From CAIWXH01 sp964555675 (GTDB lineage Bacteria > Chloroflexota > Chloroflexia > Chloroflexales > Chloroflexaceae): a stretch of 32,093 nt of DNA. The position numbers and the translations under genes were made by a program. Where the stretch lies: the NCBI GenBank assembly GCA_964555675.1, contig CAZKTU010000054.1, positions 1 to 32,093 of the forward strand, given 5' to 3'. Shown piece by piece: positions 15,701 to 23,365 of this stretch. The notes below the pieces were generated by a model. It worked only from the letters and a program-made list of their open reading frames with translations, did no database searches and was not told the DNA's origin. How positions within the stretch are numbered: the first letter of the stretch is position 1; each line of letters opens with the position of its first letter.

Positions 15701-18700
15701 TGCGCGACGGGGGCGGGGCCCTGGTCGCCGCGGCCGTGAGCTACGACGCCGCGGCCCGCCGGGTGCAGATCACCCCGGCCGCGGCCCTGGCCGGCTCGGC
15801 AAGCTACACGGCGCGGGTGCGCGGCGGGGCGGGCGGGGCCGCTGATGTGGCCGGCAACCCCCTGGCGGCGGACTTCAGCTGGAGCTTCACCACCAGCGCC
15901 GGGCCGAGCTGCCCGTGTACGCTCTTCGCCCCCGGCGATCTCCCGGCGGTGACTACGGTCTCCGATCCCAACCCGGTCGAGCTGGGCGTCAAGTTCCGCT
16001 CGGAGCTGAGCGGGAAGATCACCGGCATCCGCTTCTATCGCAGCGCGGCCAACGTCGGGCCCCACGTGGGCTCGCTCTGGAGCGACGCGGGCGTGCGGCT
16101 GGCCCAGGTCACCTTCCCGAGCACCACGGCGACGGGCTGGGTCGAGGCGAGCTTCAGCGCGCCCGTCGATATCCAGGCGGGGCAGACCTACATCGCCTCG
16201 TACTACACCCCCAGCGGCAACTACTCGCTCAACACCAACGGCTTTTCGGCGGCGCTCACCCGTGGGCCGCTGACCGCTCTGGCCTCGGGCGCGGCGGGCG
16301 GCAACGGCGTCTACCGCTACGGGGCGGGCGGGGGCTTCCCCGACCAGACCTACCAGGCCAGCAACTATTGGGTCGACCCGGTCTTCACCCTGTCCACCGG
16401 CCAGCCGCCGGCCCCGACGAACACGCCGGCCGTCCCGACGAACACGCCGGCCGTCCCGACGAACACGCCGGCCGTCCCGACGAACACGCCGGTGAGCGGC
16501 GGCGACCCGTGCAGCGCGCCCGCCAATCAGATCGTGGCCGAGAACTGTCTGGCCGGCAGCCCGGCGAGCGAGTGGGAGGTCGTGGGCATCGGCGACGCCA
16601 GCATCCAGGGCTATGCCACGGCCATCAGCGTCAACAGGGGCGAGACGGTCAGCTTCAAGATCGATACGACGGCCAGTGGCTACAGCGTCGACATCTACCG
16701 CCTCGGCTACTACGGCGGCCTCGGGGCGCGCAAGGTGGCGACGGTGACCCCCACCAGCGTCCGCGATCAGCCCGCCTGCCTCACCCAGGCGAGCACCGGC
16801 CTGGTCGACTGCGGCAACTGGACCGTCTCGGCCACCTGGGCCGTGCCGGCCAATGCCGTCTCGGGCATCTACATCGCGCGTCCGCGGCGCAGCGACACCG
16901 GCGGCGCGAGCCACATCCCCTTCATCGTGCGCGACGACGCGGGCAGCTCGGCCCTGCTCTTCCAGACCTCCGACACCACCTGGCAGGCCTACAACACCTA
17001 CGGCGGCAACAGCCTCTACCAGGGCGGGCCGGGCACGAACCCTGCGCGCGCCTACGCGGTCAGCTACAACCGCCCCATGCTCGCCCGCACCGTCGATAAC
17101 GGCCAGGACTACCTGTTCAACGCCGAGTATCCCATGCTGCGCTGGCTCGAGCGCAACGGCTACGACGTGAGCTACTTCACCGGGATCGACAGCCACGTGC
17201 GCGGCAACCTGATCCGCAACCACCGCGTCTTCCTCTCGGTGGGCCACGACGAGTACTGGTCGGGCGCCCAGCGCAATAATGTCGAGGCGGCCCGCGACGC
17301 CGGCGTCCACATGGCCTTCTTCAGCGGCAACGAGGTCTACTGGAAGATCCGCTGGGAGGCCAGCACGGTCAGCGGGGACACCGCCCTGCGGACCCTTGTC
17401 TCCTACAAGGAGAGCCAGAACGACGCCAATCTCGACCCGTCGCCGGAGTGGACCGGCCTGTGGCGCGACCCGCGCTTCAGCTCGCCGCCCGAGGGCGGGC
17501 GCCCCGAGAACGCGCTGACGGGCCAGATCTTCGGCGTCAACGACGGCGCGACGGGCGTTATCCGCGTCCCCGCCGAGGACGGCCGGCTGCGCTTCTGGCG
17601 CAACACCACCATCGCTACGCTGCCCGCGGGCGGCGCGGCGAATCTGCCGAGCGGCACCCTGGGCTACGAGTGGGACGTGGTTGAGCTTGACTCGAGCAAT
17701 CCCGCCGCGCCCCTGGTGGCGGCGGCTCGCCCGACCGGCATGCTGCGCCTCTCGACCACGACGGTGGGCGGCGTCCCGCTGCTGCGGGACTACGGCTCAA
17801 ACGGCTACGCGAACAGCTTCAGCCCGGGCAGCACGGCCACCCATCACCTGACTCTGTACCGCCACAGCGGCGGCGCCCTGGTCTTCGGCGCGGGCACGGT
17901 CCAGTGGGCCTGGGGCTTGGACGCGACCCATGATCGTGACGGTACGCCGACGGACGTTCGCATGCAGCAGGCTACGGCCAACCTCTTTGCGGACATGGGT
18001 GTGCAGCCGGCCACCCTGCAGGCGGGGCTGGTCGCGCCGACGGCTTCCACCGACACGACCCGGCCCGAGACGGTAATCAGCACGCCTGCCGCCGGCGCGA
18101 CTGTAGGCGCCGGCGCGACCGTGGCGGTCAGCGGCACGGCGAGCGACGTCGGTGGCGTGGTGGGCATGGTCGAGCTCTCGACCGACGGCGGGGCGACCTG
18201 GCGGCCGGCCAGCGGGCGCGGCAGCTGGACGCTCAGCGTGAGCGCGCCGGCCGCGGGCAGCCTGACCATCCAGGCCCGGGCGGTCGACGACAGCCTGAAC
18301 GCCGACGTCACCCCGGCCAGCGTGACCATCAGCGTGGGCGCCCCGAGCTGCCCGTGCAGCCTGTGGAGCGACGCCACCACGCCCGCCGTTATCCACGACC
18401 CCGACACCGCGGCCACCGAGCTCGGCATGAAGTTCACCGCGACCCAGAATGGGCAGATCACGGCCATCCGCTTCTACAAGGGCCCGGAGAACACGGGCAC
18501 CCACACCGGCTCGCTCTGGAGCGCCAGCGGCGCGCTGCTCGGGCGGGTGGTCTTCACGAACGAGACGACCAGCGGCTGGCAGCAGGCGAGCCTGGCGACG
18601 CCCGTGGCGATCACCGCCGGGCAGGTCTATGTGGTCTCGTACCACGCGCCCAATGGCAGGTACAGCCAGGACACGGGCTACTTCGCCACGAGCCGCAGCA

Positions 18701-20061
18701 ACGGCCCGCTGCGGGCCCTGGCCGAAGGCGAGAGCGGGCCGAACGGGCTCTACCTCTACAGCGCGACGCCGGCCTTCCCCACCCTGGGCTACAACGCCCT
18801 GAACAGCTATGTCGACGTCGTCTTCACGCCGGGCGGGCAGGAGCCGCCCGCAGCGACGCCCACAGCCACCGCCACCGCTACGGCCACTCCAGACCCTGGG
18901 GCGGGGGCGGGCACCCTCACACTCGCCCCGAGCGCCGACAGCTTCACGCGCAGCACGCAGGCCACGACGGGCTTCGGCGCGAGCACGACCTTGCGCGCGC
19001 AGGCCGGCAGCCCGGTCGAGAGCGCCTACTTCAAGTTCGACGTCGCGGGCGCGACCGGGCCGATCACGCGGGCGACCCTGCGGCTGTTCGTCAGCAACGG
19101 CAGCGGCTCGGGCGGCACGCTCTACCGGGTCTCGAACAACGTCGCCGACAATAGCGGGCCCTGGAGCGAGGCGGGCCTGACCGCGAGCAATGCGCCACCG
19201 GCGGGCGGGCCGCCGCTGGCCGTACTGGGCGCGGTGACGGCGGGTGGCTACATCGAGCTCGACGTCAGCGCGGCGGTGCAGGCGAACGGGACCTACAGCT
19301 TCGCGGTGGTGAGCAACGCGACCGACGTGGTGATCCTCAACGCGAAAGAGTCGACCACGAACCGACCGCAGCTGGTGGTGCAGTATGCCGCGGCGAGTGC
19401 GCCGGCCTCGACGCCGACGCCGGTTCCCACGACGGGGGCGCCCGACCCTGGCGCGATCTTCGGCGATGGGCTGGAGAGCGGCGACTTCAGGGCCTGGGGG
19501 CTGCTCGCCGATAGCGAGGCCGACCTGCGCGTGAGCGCGGTCGCGGCCCTGGCCGGCGCCCGGGGCGTCGCCGCCCTGATCGACAACAACACCAGCATGT
19601 ACCTGTCCGACTTCACCCCGAGCGGCGAGGCCCGCTACCTGGCCAGCTTCCGCTTCGACCCCAACAGCGTGGTGATGGCCGACGGCAATGTGCACCGCAT
19701 CTTCGCGGCCCGCAACGCTTCTGCCGACCTGGCCTACGTCGAGCTGGGCTTCGCCGCGACCACGGGCTACAGGCTCCGCGCGGCCGTGCGCCGCGACGCG
19801 GGCACCTACGCCGTGAGCGGCTGGTTCAACCTGGGCGACGCGCCGGCCCAGATCGCCCTCGACTGGCGGGCCGCGACCGGCGCGGGGGCCAACAACGGCG
19901 CCCTCACCCTCAGCCTGAACGGGGCGCCCCTGCAGACCCTGGCCGCCGTGGACAACGACACCCTGCGGGTTGAGGAGGCGCGCCTCGGGCCGCAGCAGGG
20001 CATCGACACGGGGACGCGCGGCACCACCTACTTCGACGACTTCGTGTCGCGACGCAGCTAA
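12709..20061 (+). CDS. Giant membrane-anchored extracellular multidomain protein (WD40, deacetylase-like, DUF4082 x2, dimethylformamidase-beta-like, DNRLRE)
   Basis: A single uninterrupted frame of 2450 residues. Domains, by approximate residue: 11-28 membrane anchor after MAKRYLR; 45-333 seven WD40-type repeats (GHxxPV...LASGGEDGRLVLWD); 378-625 glutamine-amidotransferase/ThuA-like fold (ILLVHNPANPFGAYYAEIL); 629-878 polysaccharide-deacetylase-like region (VVIMTGDDHG, GLHVNTNC); 954-1066 SbsA-type Ig; 1068-1231 DUF4082-like; 1235-1261 PTNTPAV linker; 1266-1776 region like the N,N-dimethylformamidase beta subunit C-terminal domain (TTWQAYNTYGGNSLY, VGHDEYWSGAQRNNVE); 1782-1879 Ig-like; 1881-2046 second DUF4082-like; 2050-2067 TPTATAT linker; 2069-2228 DNRLRE/CBM-like; 2250-2450 LamG-like end. 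The parts probably work outside the cell on glycan or amide bonds, tethered by the anchor. Start ATG 12709 places the anchor at the N-terminus; GTG 12682 is less likely. Overall function is unknown. Confidence 0.85.
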   Translation: MAKRYLRAGWLIIYLAIVAVWVLVAAPLVTPQTPATAARNIANTRGIAALSFSPDGKSLATGGAGGEIVIWDVKDGRRIRSLPGHGGQPVTGVTFSPRGTTLASVGRDSTVRVWDVAGGAELRVLEGHEHPVRAVAVSDDGGLLASGGEDGRLVLWDNAGAIKYLLQGHKGAVTSVDFNRDLSTVASAGEDGRILIWSTATGRLLHTLRGHAGPVNAISFARNGRTLFSAGADGTVRRWNAVTGVQQRVLKRAPKDLRATVLSIDGATVASSDANNEIVLLDPDSGAERLRLRRHSAPVTDLSFSPDSKDLASMGEDNLLVLWDAKTGAVRWTANLPGSAQASAASRAAASLSQSLADALAGPAAAAPASALADGPGGPILLVHNPANPFGAYYAEILRAEGLNLFASAELGAVSAATLASYDVVLLAETALSASQVTLFSDWVSAGGNLIAMRPDKQLAGLLGLSDAGGTLTNAYLQVDTAAAPGNGIVGESMQFRGTADRYTLSGASEVARLLSSATATAGSPAVTLRAVGANGGQAAAFTYDLARSVVYQRQGNPAWAGQERDTFAPIRSDDLYFGNAPGDPQPDWVDLSKVAIPQADEQQRLLANLILTISARPLPRFWYFPSGHKAVVIMTGDDHGNGGTGPRFEQFKASSPAGCSVDDWQCIRGTSYVYTSTPLTAQQAAGYTAEGFEVGLHVNTNCQDFTPTSLRSDFSGQLNAWRAKFTGIGSPATQRTHCLVWSDWDTKPQVELENGMRLDTSYYYWPPFWIQDRPGYFTGSGMPMRFAAQNGGMYDVYQAATQNTDESGQSYPFTINSQLDKAVGPEGYYAAITVNAHTDAATSSVADAVVGSAVARGVPVVSARQMLTWLDGRNGSRFSGLSWANGTLSFTIDQAPGARNLRAMLPARSGSANLAALSRGGAPVSYSLQAIKGVEYAIFDAGAGVYSASYGVDTTAPTVVETSPAGGASGVSVGAAVSATFSEPMDPASLGAANVELRDGGGALVAAAVSYDAAARRVQITPAAALAGSASYTARVRGGAGGAADVAGNPLAADFSWSFTTSAGPSCPCTLFAPGDLPAVTTVSDPNPVELGVKFRSELSGKITGIRFYRSAANVGPHVGSLWSDAGVRLAQVTFPSTTATGWVEASFSAPVDIQAGQTYIASYYTPSGNYSLNTNGFSAALTRGPLTALASGAAGGNGVYRYGAGGGFPDQTYQASNYWVDPVFTLSTGQPPAPTNTPAVPTNTPAVPTNTPAVPTNTPVSGGDPCSAPANQIVAENCLAGSPASEWEVVGIGDASIQGYATAISVNRGETVSFKIDTTASGYSVDIYRLGYYGGLGARKVATVTPTSVRDQPACLTQASTGLVDCGNWTVSATWAVPANAVSGIYIARPRRSDTGGASHIPFIVRDDAGSSALLFQTSDTTWQAYNTYGGNSLYQGGPGTNPARAYAVSYNRPMLARTVDNGQDYLFNAEYPMLRWLERNGYDVSYFTGIDSHVRGNLIRNHRVFLSVGHDEYWSGAQRNNVEAARDAGVHMAFFSGNEVYWKIRWEASTVSGDTALRTLVSYKESQNDANLDPSPEWTGLWRDPRFSSPPEGGRPENALTGQIFGVNDGATGVIRVPAEDGRLRFWRNTTIATLPAGGAANLPSGTLGYEWDVVELDSSNPAAPLVAAARPTGMLRLSTTTVGGVPLLRDYGSNGYANSFSPGSTATHHLTLYRHSGGALVFGAGTVQWAWGLDATHDRDGTPTDVRMQQATANLFADMGVQPATLQAGLVAPTASTDTTRPETVISTPAAGATVGAGATVAVSGTASDVGGVVGMVELSTDGGATWRPASGRGSWTLSVSAPAAGSLTIQARAVDDSLNADVTPASVTISVGAPSCPCSLWSDATTPAVIHDPDTAATELGMKFTATQNGQITAIRFYKGPENTGTHTGSLWSASGALLGRVVFTNETTSGWQQASLATPVAITAGQVYVVSYHAPNGRYSQDTGYFATSRSNGPLRALAEGESGPNGLYLYSATPAFPTLGYNALNSYVDVVFTPGGQEPPAATPTATATATATPDPGAGAGTLTLAPSADSFTRSTQATTGFGASTTLRAQAGSPVESAYFKFDVAGATGPITRATLRLFVSNGSGSGGTLYRVSNNVADNSGPWSEAGLTASNAPPAGGPPLAVLGAVTAGGYIELDVSAAVQANGTYSFAVVSNATDVVILNAKESTTNRPQLVVQYAAASAPASTPTPVPTTGAPDPGAIFGDGLESGDFRAWGLLADSEADLRVSAVAALAGARGVAALIDNNTSMYLSDFTPSGEARYLASFRFDPNSVVMADGNVHRIFAARNASADLAYVELGFAATTGYRLRAAVRRDAGTYAVSGWFNLGDAPAQIALDWRAATGAGANNGALTLSLNGAPLQTLAAVDNDTLRVEEARLGPQQGIDTGTRGTTYFDDFVSRRS
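16414..16492 (+). repeat. 21-bp tandem repeat encoding PTNTPAV (3.8 copies)
   Basis: Units start at 16414, 16435, 16456 and 16477. The first three are identical over 21 bp and the fourth matches for 16 bp. They encode Pro-Thr-Asn-Thr-Pro-Ala-Val, a flexible extracellular linker between the first DUF4082-like domain and the dimethylformamidase-like region. Perfect DNA identity points to recent slippage or active length variation. Confidence 0.9.
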
Positions 20062-20184
20062 ACGCTCGCCAGCCATGGTTGCGGCACGCCGTAGGACGGA
20101 GAAGGGGTTTTCAGGGAGGGCTCGCCCTCCCTGCGAACCTCCCGTGACGCAGCTTCAGCTTGGAAGCATCTAGGGGGAGGAGCG
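20062..20184 (+). terminator. Gap after the giant gene with a 10-bp perfect palindrome
   Basis: The 123-bp gap contains CAGGGAGGGC (20112-20121) and GCCCTCCCTG (20124-20133) separated by TC. This strong stem lies about 50 bp after the giant gene's stop. TTTT precedes rather than follows the stem, so it is not a standard terminator. It may mark the 3' end of the secreted-protein transcript. No gene is seen here. Confidence 0.4.
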
Positions 20185-21372
20185 ATGCGCATCGCCCACA
20201 TCACGGCCACCTTTCCGCCCTACAGGGGCGGCACGGGCAACGTCTGCGCCCACAACGCGCGCGAGCTGGCGCGGCGCGGGCACGACGTGACCGTGCTGAC
20301 CGCCGCGGGGCCGGGCGCGCTCGCCGACGAGCGCTGGGAGGGGGTGCGGGTCCGCCGCCTGCGCCCCATGGTCCGGGTCGGCAACGCGCCGCTGCTCCCG
20401 GGCCTGGTCGGGGCCCTGCGGGGCTTCGACCTGGTGCACCTGCACTATCCGTTCATCCTGGGGGCCGAGCTGGCCCGGGCGGCGACGGCCCTGAGCGGTG
20501 CGCCGCTGGTGCTGTCATTCCACAATGACCTGATCGGCGACGGCGCCAGGGCGACGATCTTCGCCGCCTACCAGGCTCTCTCGGCCCGCCTCGTCGTCCG
20601 CCGGGCCGACCGGCTCTGCGTCGTCTCTCTTGACCACTACGAATCGAGCAGGCTACGGCGCGACCTGCGGCCCGGCCGGCCCGCGGCCGTCGAGCTGCCG
20701 AATGGCGTGGACATCGCGCACTTCTGCCCCGGGGCAGCCCCGGCGCTGCTCCGCGAGCGTTACGGCATCCCCGCCGACGCGCCGCTGGCTCTGTTCGTGG
20801 CCGCCCTCGACCGCGCCCATCACTTCAAGGGGCTCGAGCGTCTGCTCGCGGCCATGGCTCTGCTGCCCGCCGAGATGCGCCTCCTGGTCGTGGGCGACGG
20901 CGATCTGCGCGCGAGCTACGAGCGCAGGGCCGTAGAGCTCGGCCTCGGCGAGCGCGTCTGCTTCGCGGGCGCCGTGGCTCACGCCGACACAGCCGCGTGC
21001 TACCGGGCCGCCGACCTGACCGTGCTGCCCTCGTCGCCGCCCGAGTCGTTCGGCCTGGTGCTGATCGAGTCCCTGGCCTGTGCCACGCCCGTCGTCGCCA
21101 GCGACATCCCCGGCGTGCGCACGGTGGTGCGCCACGGGCAAGATGGCCTGCTCGTGCCCGAGGGTGATGTGCGCGCCCTGGCGGGCGCCGTGGGCCGCCT
21201 GCTGAGCGATGGCGAGCTGCGCCGGGCGATGGGCCGCCGCGGCCGGGCCGCCGTCGCGGGCCGCTACAGCTGGGAGCAGATCGGAGCTCGCCTGGAGGGC
21301 ATCTACCACGAACTCCTGGCCGAGCCCGCCGTCCCCGTCAAGGCCCGGCGGGTCGCACGAGAGAGGCTGTGA
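20185..21372 (+). CDS. GT4-family glycosyltransferase
   Basis: A 395-residue GT-B fold retaining glycosyltransferase. The N-terminal acceptor domain starts MRIAHITATFPPYRGGTGN, with the Gly-rich loop typical of GT4. The C-terminal donor domain has the hinge ELPNGVDIAHF, ALFVAALDRAHHFKGLERLL and the EX7E nucleotide-sugar motif Glu287/Glu295 (ESFGLVLIE), then ATPVVASDIPGV. It would add one sugar to the growing lipid-linked repeat unit on the cytoplasmic face. GGGGAGGAG precedes ATG 20185. The stop overlaps the start of the next small gene (TGATG). The linkage cannot be predicted. Confidence 0.9.
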   Translation: MRIAHITATFPPYRGGTGNVCAHNARELARRGHDVTVLTAAGPGALADERWEGVRVRRLRPMVRVGNAPLLPGLVGALRGFDLVHLHYPFILGAELARAATALSGAPLVLSFHNDLIGDGARATIFAAYQALSARLVVRRADRLCVVSLDHYESSRLRRDLRPGRPAAVELPNGVDIAHFCPGAAPALLRERYGIPADAPLALFVAALDRAHHFKGLERLLAAMALLPAEMRLLVVGDGDLRASYERRAVELGLGERVCFAGAVAHADTAACYRAADLTVLPSSPPESFGLVLIESLACATPVVASDIPGVRTVVRHGQDGLLVPEGDVRALAGAVGRLLSDGELRRAMGRRGRAAVAGRYSWEQIGARLEGIYHELLAEPAVPVKARRVARERL

Positions 21373-21947
21373 TGTACGGGACGCTCCCCACCTACGCCCT
21401 GGTCCCGCTCGACTACCGGCGCGCCCTCGACGCGGCGGCGGCCCTCCTGGCCCCGCGCGGCCCCGCGCTCCTGCGCTGCGACTGCGCCGAGCTTGCCCCC
21501 GAGGTGGGCCAGCGCTTTCCGGTCGTCGCGGGCGCGGGCGCCCTCTGGGTCGAGCCGGTGGCTGGATGGCGCCTCGCGCTGGCCGAGCTGGCCTTGGCTC
21601 TGCCGCCAGGGGAGTTGCTGGTAGTGGTAGCCTCGCAGCCCCTCGCTCGCGCGCTCCCCGAGCGCCGCGGCTGGGGAAGCGACGCCCTCGGCCTGCGCCC
21701 CGGCGGCCTGGCGCGCCTGCGGGCGGCGCTGCGTGACGCGGGCCTGCAGCCGCGAGCGCAGTTCGGCTTCCACGGCCCGGCCGCCGTAGCCCTGAGCCTG
21801 CTGAGCCGCCTGGCCGAGCGGGCCGGACGCCCCGCCCTCGGAGACCGCCTGCTGGCCGCCGCCCGCCTCGCCTACGTCGAGCGCCCTCCCTTCGCGGCCC
21901 TGGGAACGGTGGCCGTGCTGGCGGCCGAGAAAGGGGTGCGCCCATGA
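21372..21947 (+). CDS. Short methyltransferase-like protein lacking the SAM-binding half
   Basis: A 191-residue protein that resembles only the C-terminal half of class I SAM-dependent methyltransferases found in glycan clusters: LRPGGLARLRAALRDAGL followed by FGFHGPAAVALSLL and the terminal strand FAALGTVAVLAAEKG. The N-terminal part has no GxGxG SAM loop or acidic ribose-binding residue. Either the domain has degenerated to a non-catalytic role or the resemblance is only structural. ATG 21372 overlaps the preceding TGA, and GTG 21369 is an alternative start. Its stop overlaps the next ATG by four bases, so it is embedded in a coupled operon and is probably translated. Confidence 0.6.
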   Translation: MYGTLPTYALVPLDYRRALDAAAALLAPRGPALLRCDCAELAPEVGQRFPVVAGAGALWVEPVAGWRLALAELALALPPGELLVVVASQPLARALPERRGWGSDALGLRPGGLARLRAALRDAGLQPRAQFGFHGPAAVALSLLSRLAERAGRPALGDRLLAAARLAYVERPPFAALGTVAVLAAEKGVRP

Positions 21948-23275
21948 GCGTCACGCTCGTCGACACGTCCCCGCAGGTTGCTCAAGCCCCGCCCACGCCC
22001 GCCGAGCTGGCGGTGGCCCGGCTCGACGCCTGGCTGGAGACCATGCGCGGTCCCGGCGGCTACGGCGGCCCCGTGGCCCACTGGTGGCGGCAGAGCCTGC
22101 TCTACACTGGCCCCGGCCTCGACTGGCGCTACGAGGGGATCATCGAGGGCTACCTGGCCCTCTGGCGGCGCAGCGGCGACCCGCGCTGGCTGGCGAAGGC
22201 GAGGCGCGCAGGCGACGACCTGCTGGCGGGGCAGAGCCCTGACGGCCATTTCGCCGCCTCGGCCTTCGAGATCAACCCGGCCAGCGGCGGTACGCCCCAC
22301 GAGGCGGCCTGCGATCTGGCGCTCTTGCGCCTGGCTCGTGCCCTGGGTGGGGCGGGCCAGGCGGGCTGGGAGCGGTACGCCGACGCCGCCCAGCTCAACC
22401 TCGGCGCGTTCGTCGTCGGGCGGCTCTGGAGCGCCGAGCTGCGCGCTGTCTGCGATGACCCGGCGGCGGGAGCCTTCGTGCCGAACAAGGCCTGCACCGC
22501 CGCCGCGGCCCTGCTGGAGTTCGCCACGCTGACAGCCCAGGAGCTCTGGGCCGAGGCCTATGCCCTGCCGACCCTCGAGCGCGTCCTCGCCCACCAGGTG
22601 CGGGGCGGCGCCCTCGACGGAGCGATCGCCCAGAATAGCTTCGGGGGCCGGCTGGTCGAGAAGTACTTCCCGCTCTACATCGCGCGCTGCATCCCGGCCC
22701 TTCTGGCGGCCCACGCCTTCACCGGCGCGGACCATTGGGCTGACGCGGCCCTCAGAGCCCTCGCCTTCGTCGCCCGGCAGCTCGCCGCGGACGGCTCACT
22801 GCCCACGGTCGTCTACGCCAACGGCAGTGTCAACCGCTGGCCCGCCTGGGTCGCCCCCCTGGGCGACCTGCTCTGGGCCGCCGACCTGCTGCGCCCTTTC
22901 GGGGGCGAGCTCGACATGGCGGCCGTAGAGGCGCGCATCCTGGCGGGACAGAGCCCGGGGGGCGGTATCGCCACGGGCCAGGGTTTCGCCGCACAGCACG
23001 GCGGGCGCCCGGGGCCTACACCCGACTTTCGCGACCTGCTGCCGGTCGCCGGCTGGTGCGACAAGGCCTTTCGCGCTCTGGCCGAGCGCTGCGGGCCTGG
23101 GCTGCCCACTGTCGCGAGCCTGCCCTACGCGACTGCCTGCACCGTCCGCGGGCGGGAGTACAGCCTGGCCGAGACGCCGGATATGCTCGAGCTGCGTCGC
23201 AAGGGTCTGGTGCGCTATCGCTGGGAGAAAGGGCGCCCCTGGGCCTGGGCCGCGCCTGAGCTGTGGTCGGGCTGA
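21944..23275 (+). CDS. Predicted alpha/alpha-barrel (six-hairpin glycosidase-like) protein, unknown function
   Basis: A 443-residue protein without signal peptide or membrane segment. Repeating helix pairs carry aromatic- and Gly-rich turns (GLDWRYEGIIEGYLALWRRS, LLAGQSPDGHF, CIPALLAAHAFTGADHWADA, FVARQLAADGSLPTVVYANG). This is the habit of (alpha/alpha)6 toroids such as GH88/GH105, uronyl epimerases and mannosidase-like enzymes. GQSPDGHF and GQSPGGGIATGQGF look like two related turns, suggesting internal pseudo-symmetry. Candidate acids can be seen (Glu in YEGIIEG, Asp in CDLALLRLA, Asp in GWCDKAF), but none can be assigned. The absence of a signal peptide argues for a cytoplasmic role in repeat-unit modification or turnover. 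The ATG overlaps the preceding TGA. Confidence 0.6.
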   Translation: MSVTLVDTSPQVAQAPPTPAELAVARLDAWLETMRGPGGYGGPVAHWWRQSLLYTGPGLDWRYEGIIEGYLALWRRSGDPRWLAKARRAGDDLLAGQSPDGHFAASAFEINPASGGTPHEAACDLALLRLARALGGAGQAGWERYADAAQLNLGAFVVGRLWSAELRAVCDDPAAGAFVPNKACTAAAALLEFATLTAQELWAEAYALPTLERVLAHQVRGGALDGAIAQNSFGGRLVEKYFPLYIARCIPALLAAHAFTGADHWADAALRALAFVARQLAADGSLPTVVYANGSVNRWPAWVAPLGDLLWAADLLRPFGGELDMAAVEARILAGQSPGGGIATGQGFAAQHGGRPGPTPDFRDLLPVAGWCDKAFRALAERCGPGLPTVASLPYATACTVRGREYSLAETPDMLELRRKGLVRYRWEKGRPWAWAAPELWSG

Positions 23276-23365
23276 TGCGACCGCTGCGCCGAGGCGCCGC
23301 TTCGCAAAAAGTGCAGGCCCAATTGGATCTAACTGATCGACACCCTCCGACGCTGAGAGCTCGCC

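Noticed and set aside
16414..16492. Tandem repeat considered as a CRISPR-like array
   Set aside because: Units are contiguous with no spacers, keep the reading frame and encode a Pro/Thr linker. No cas genes are present.
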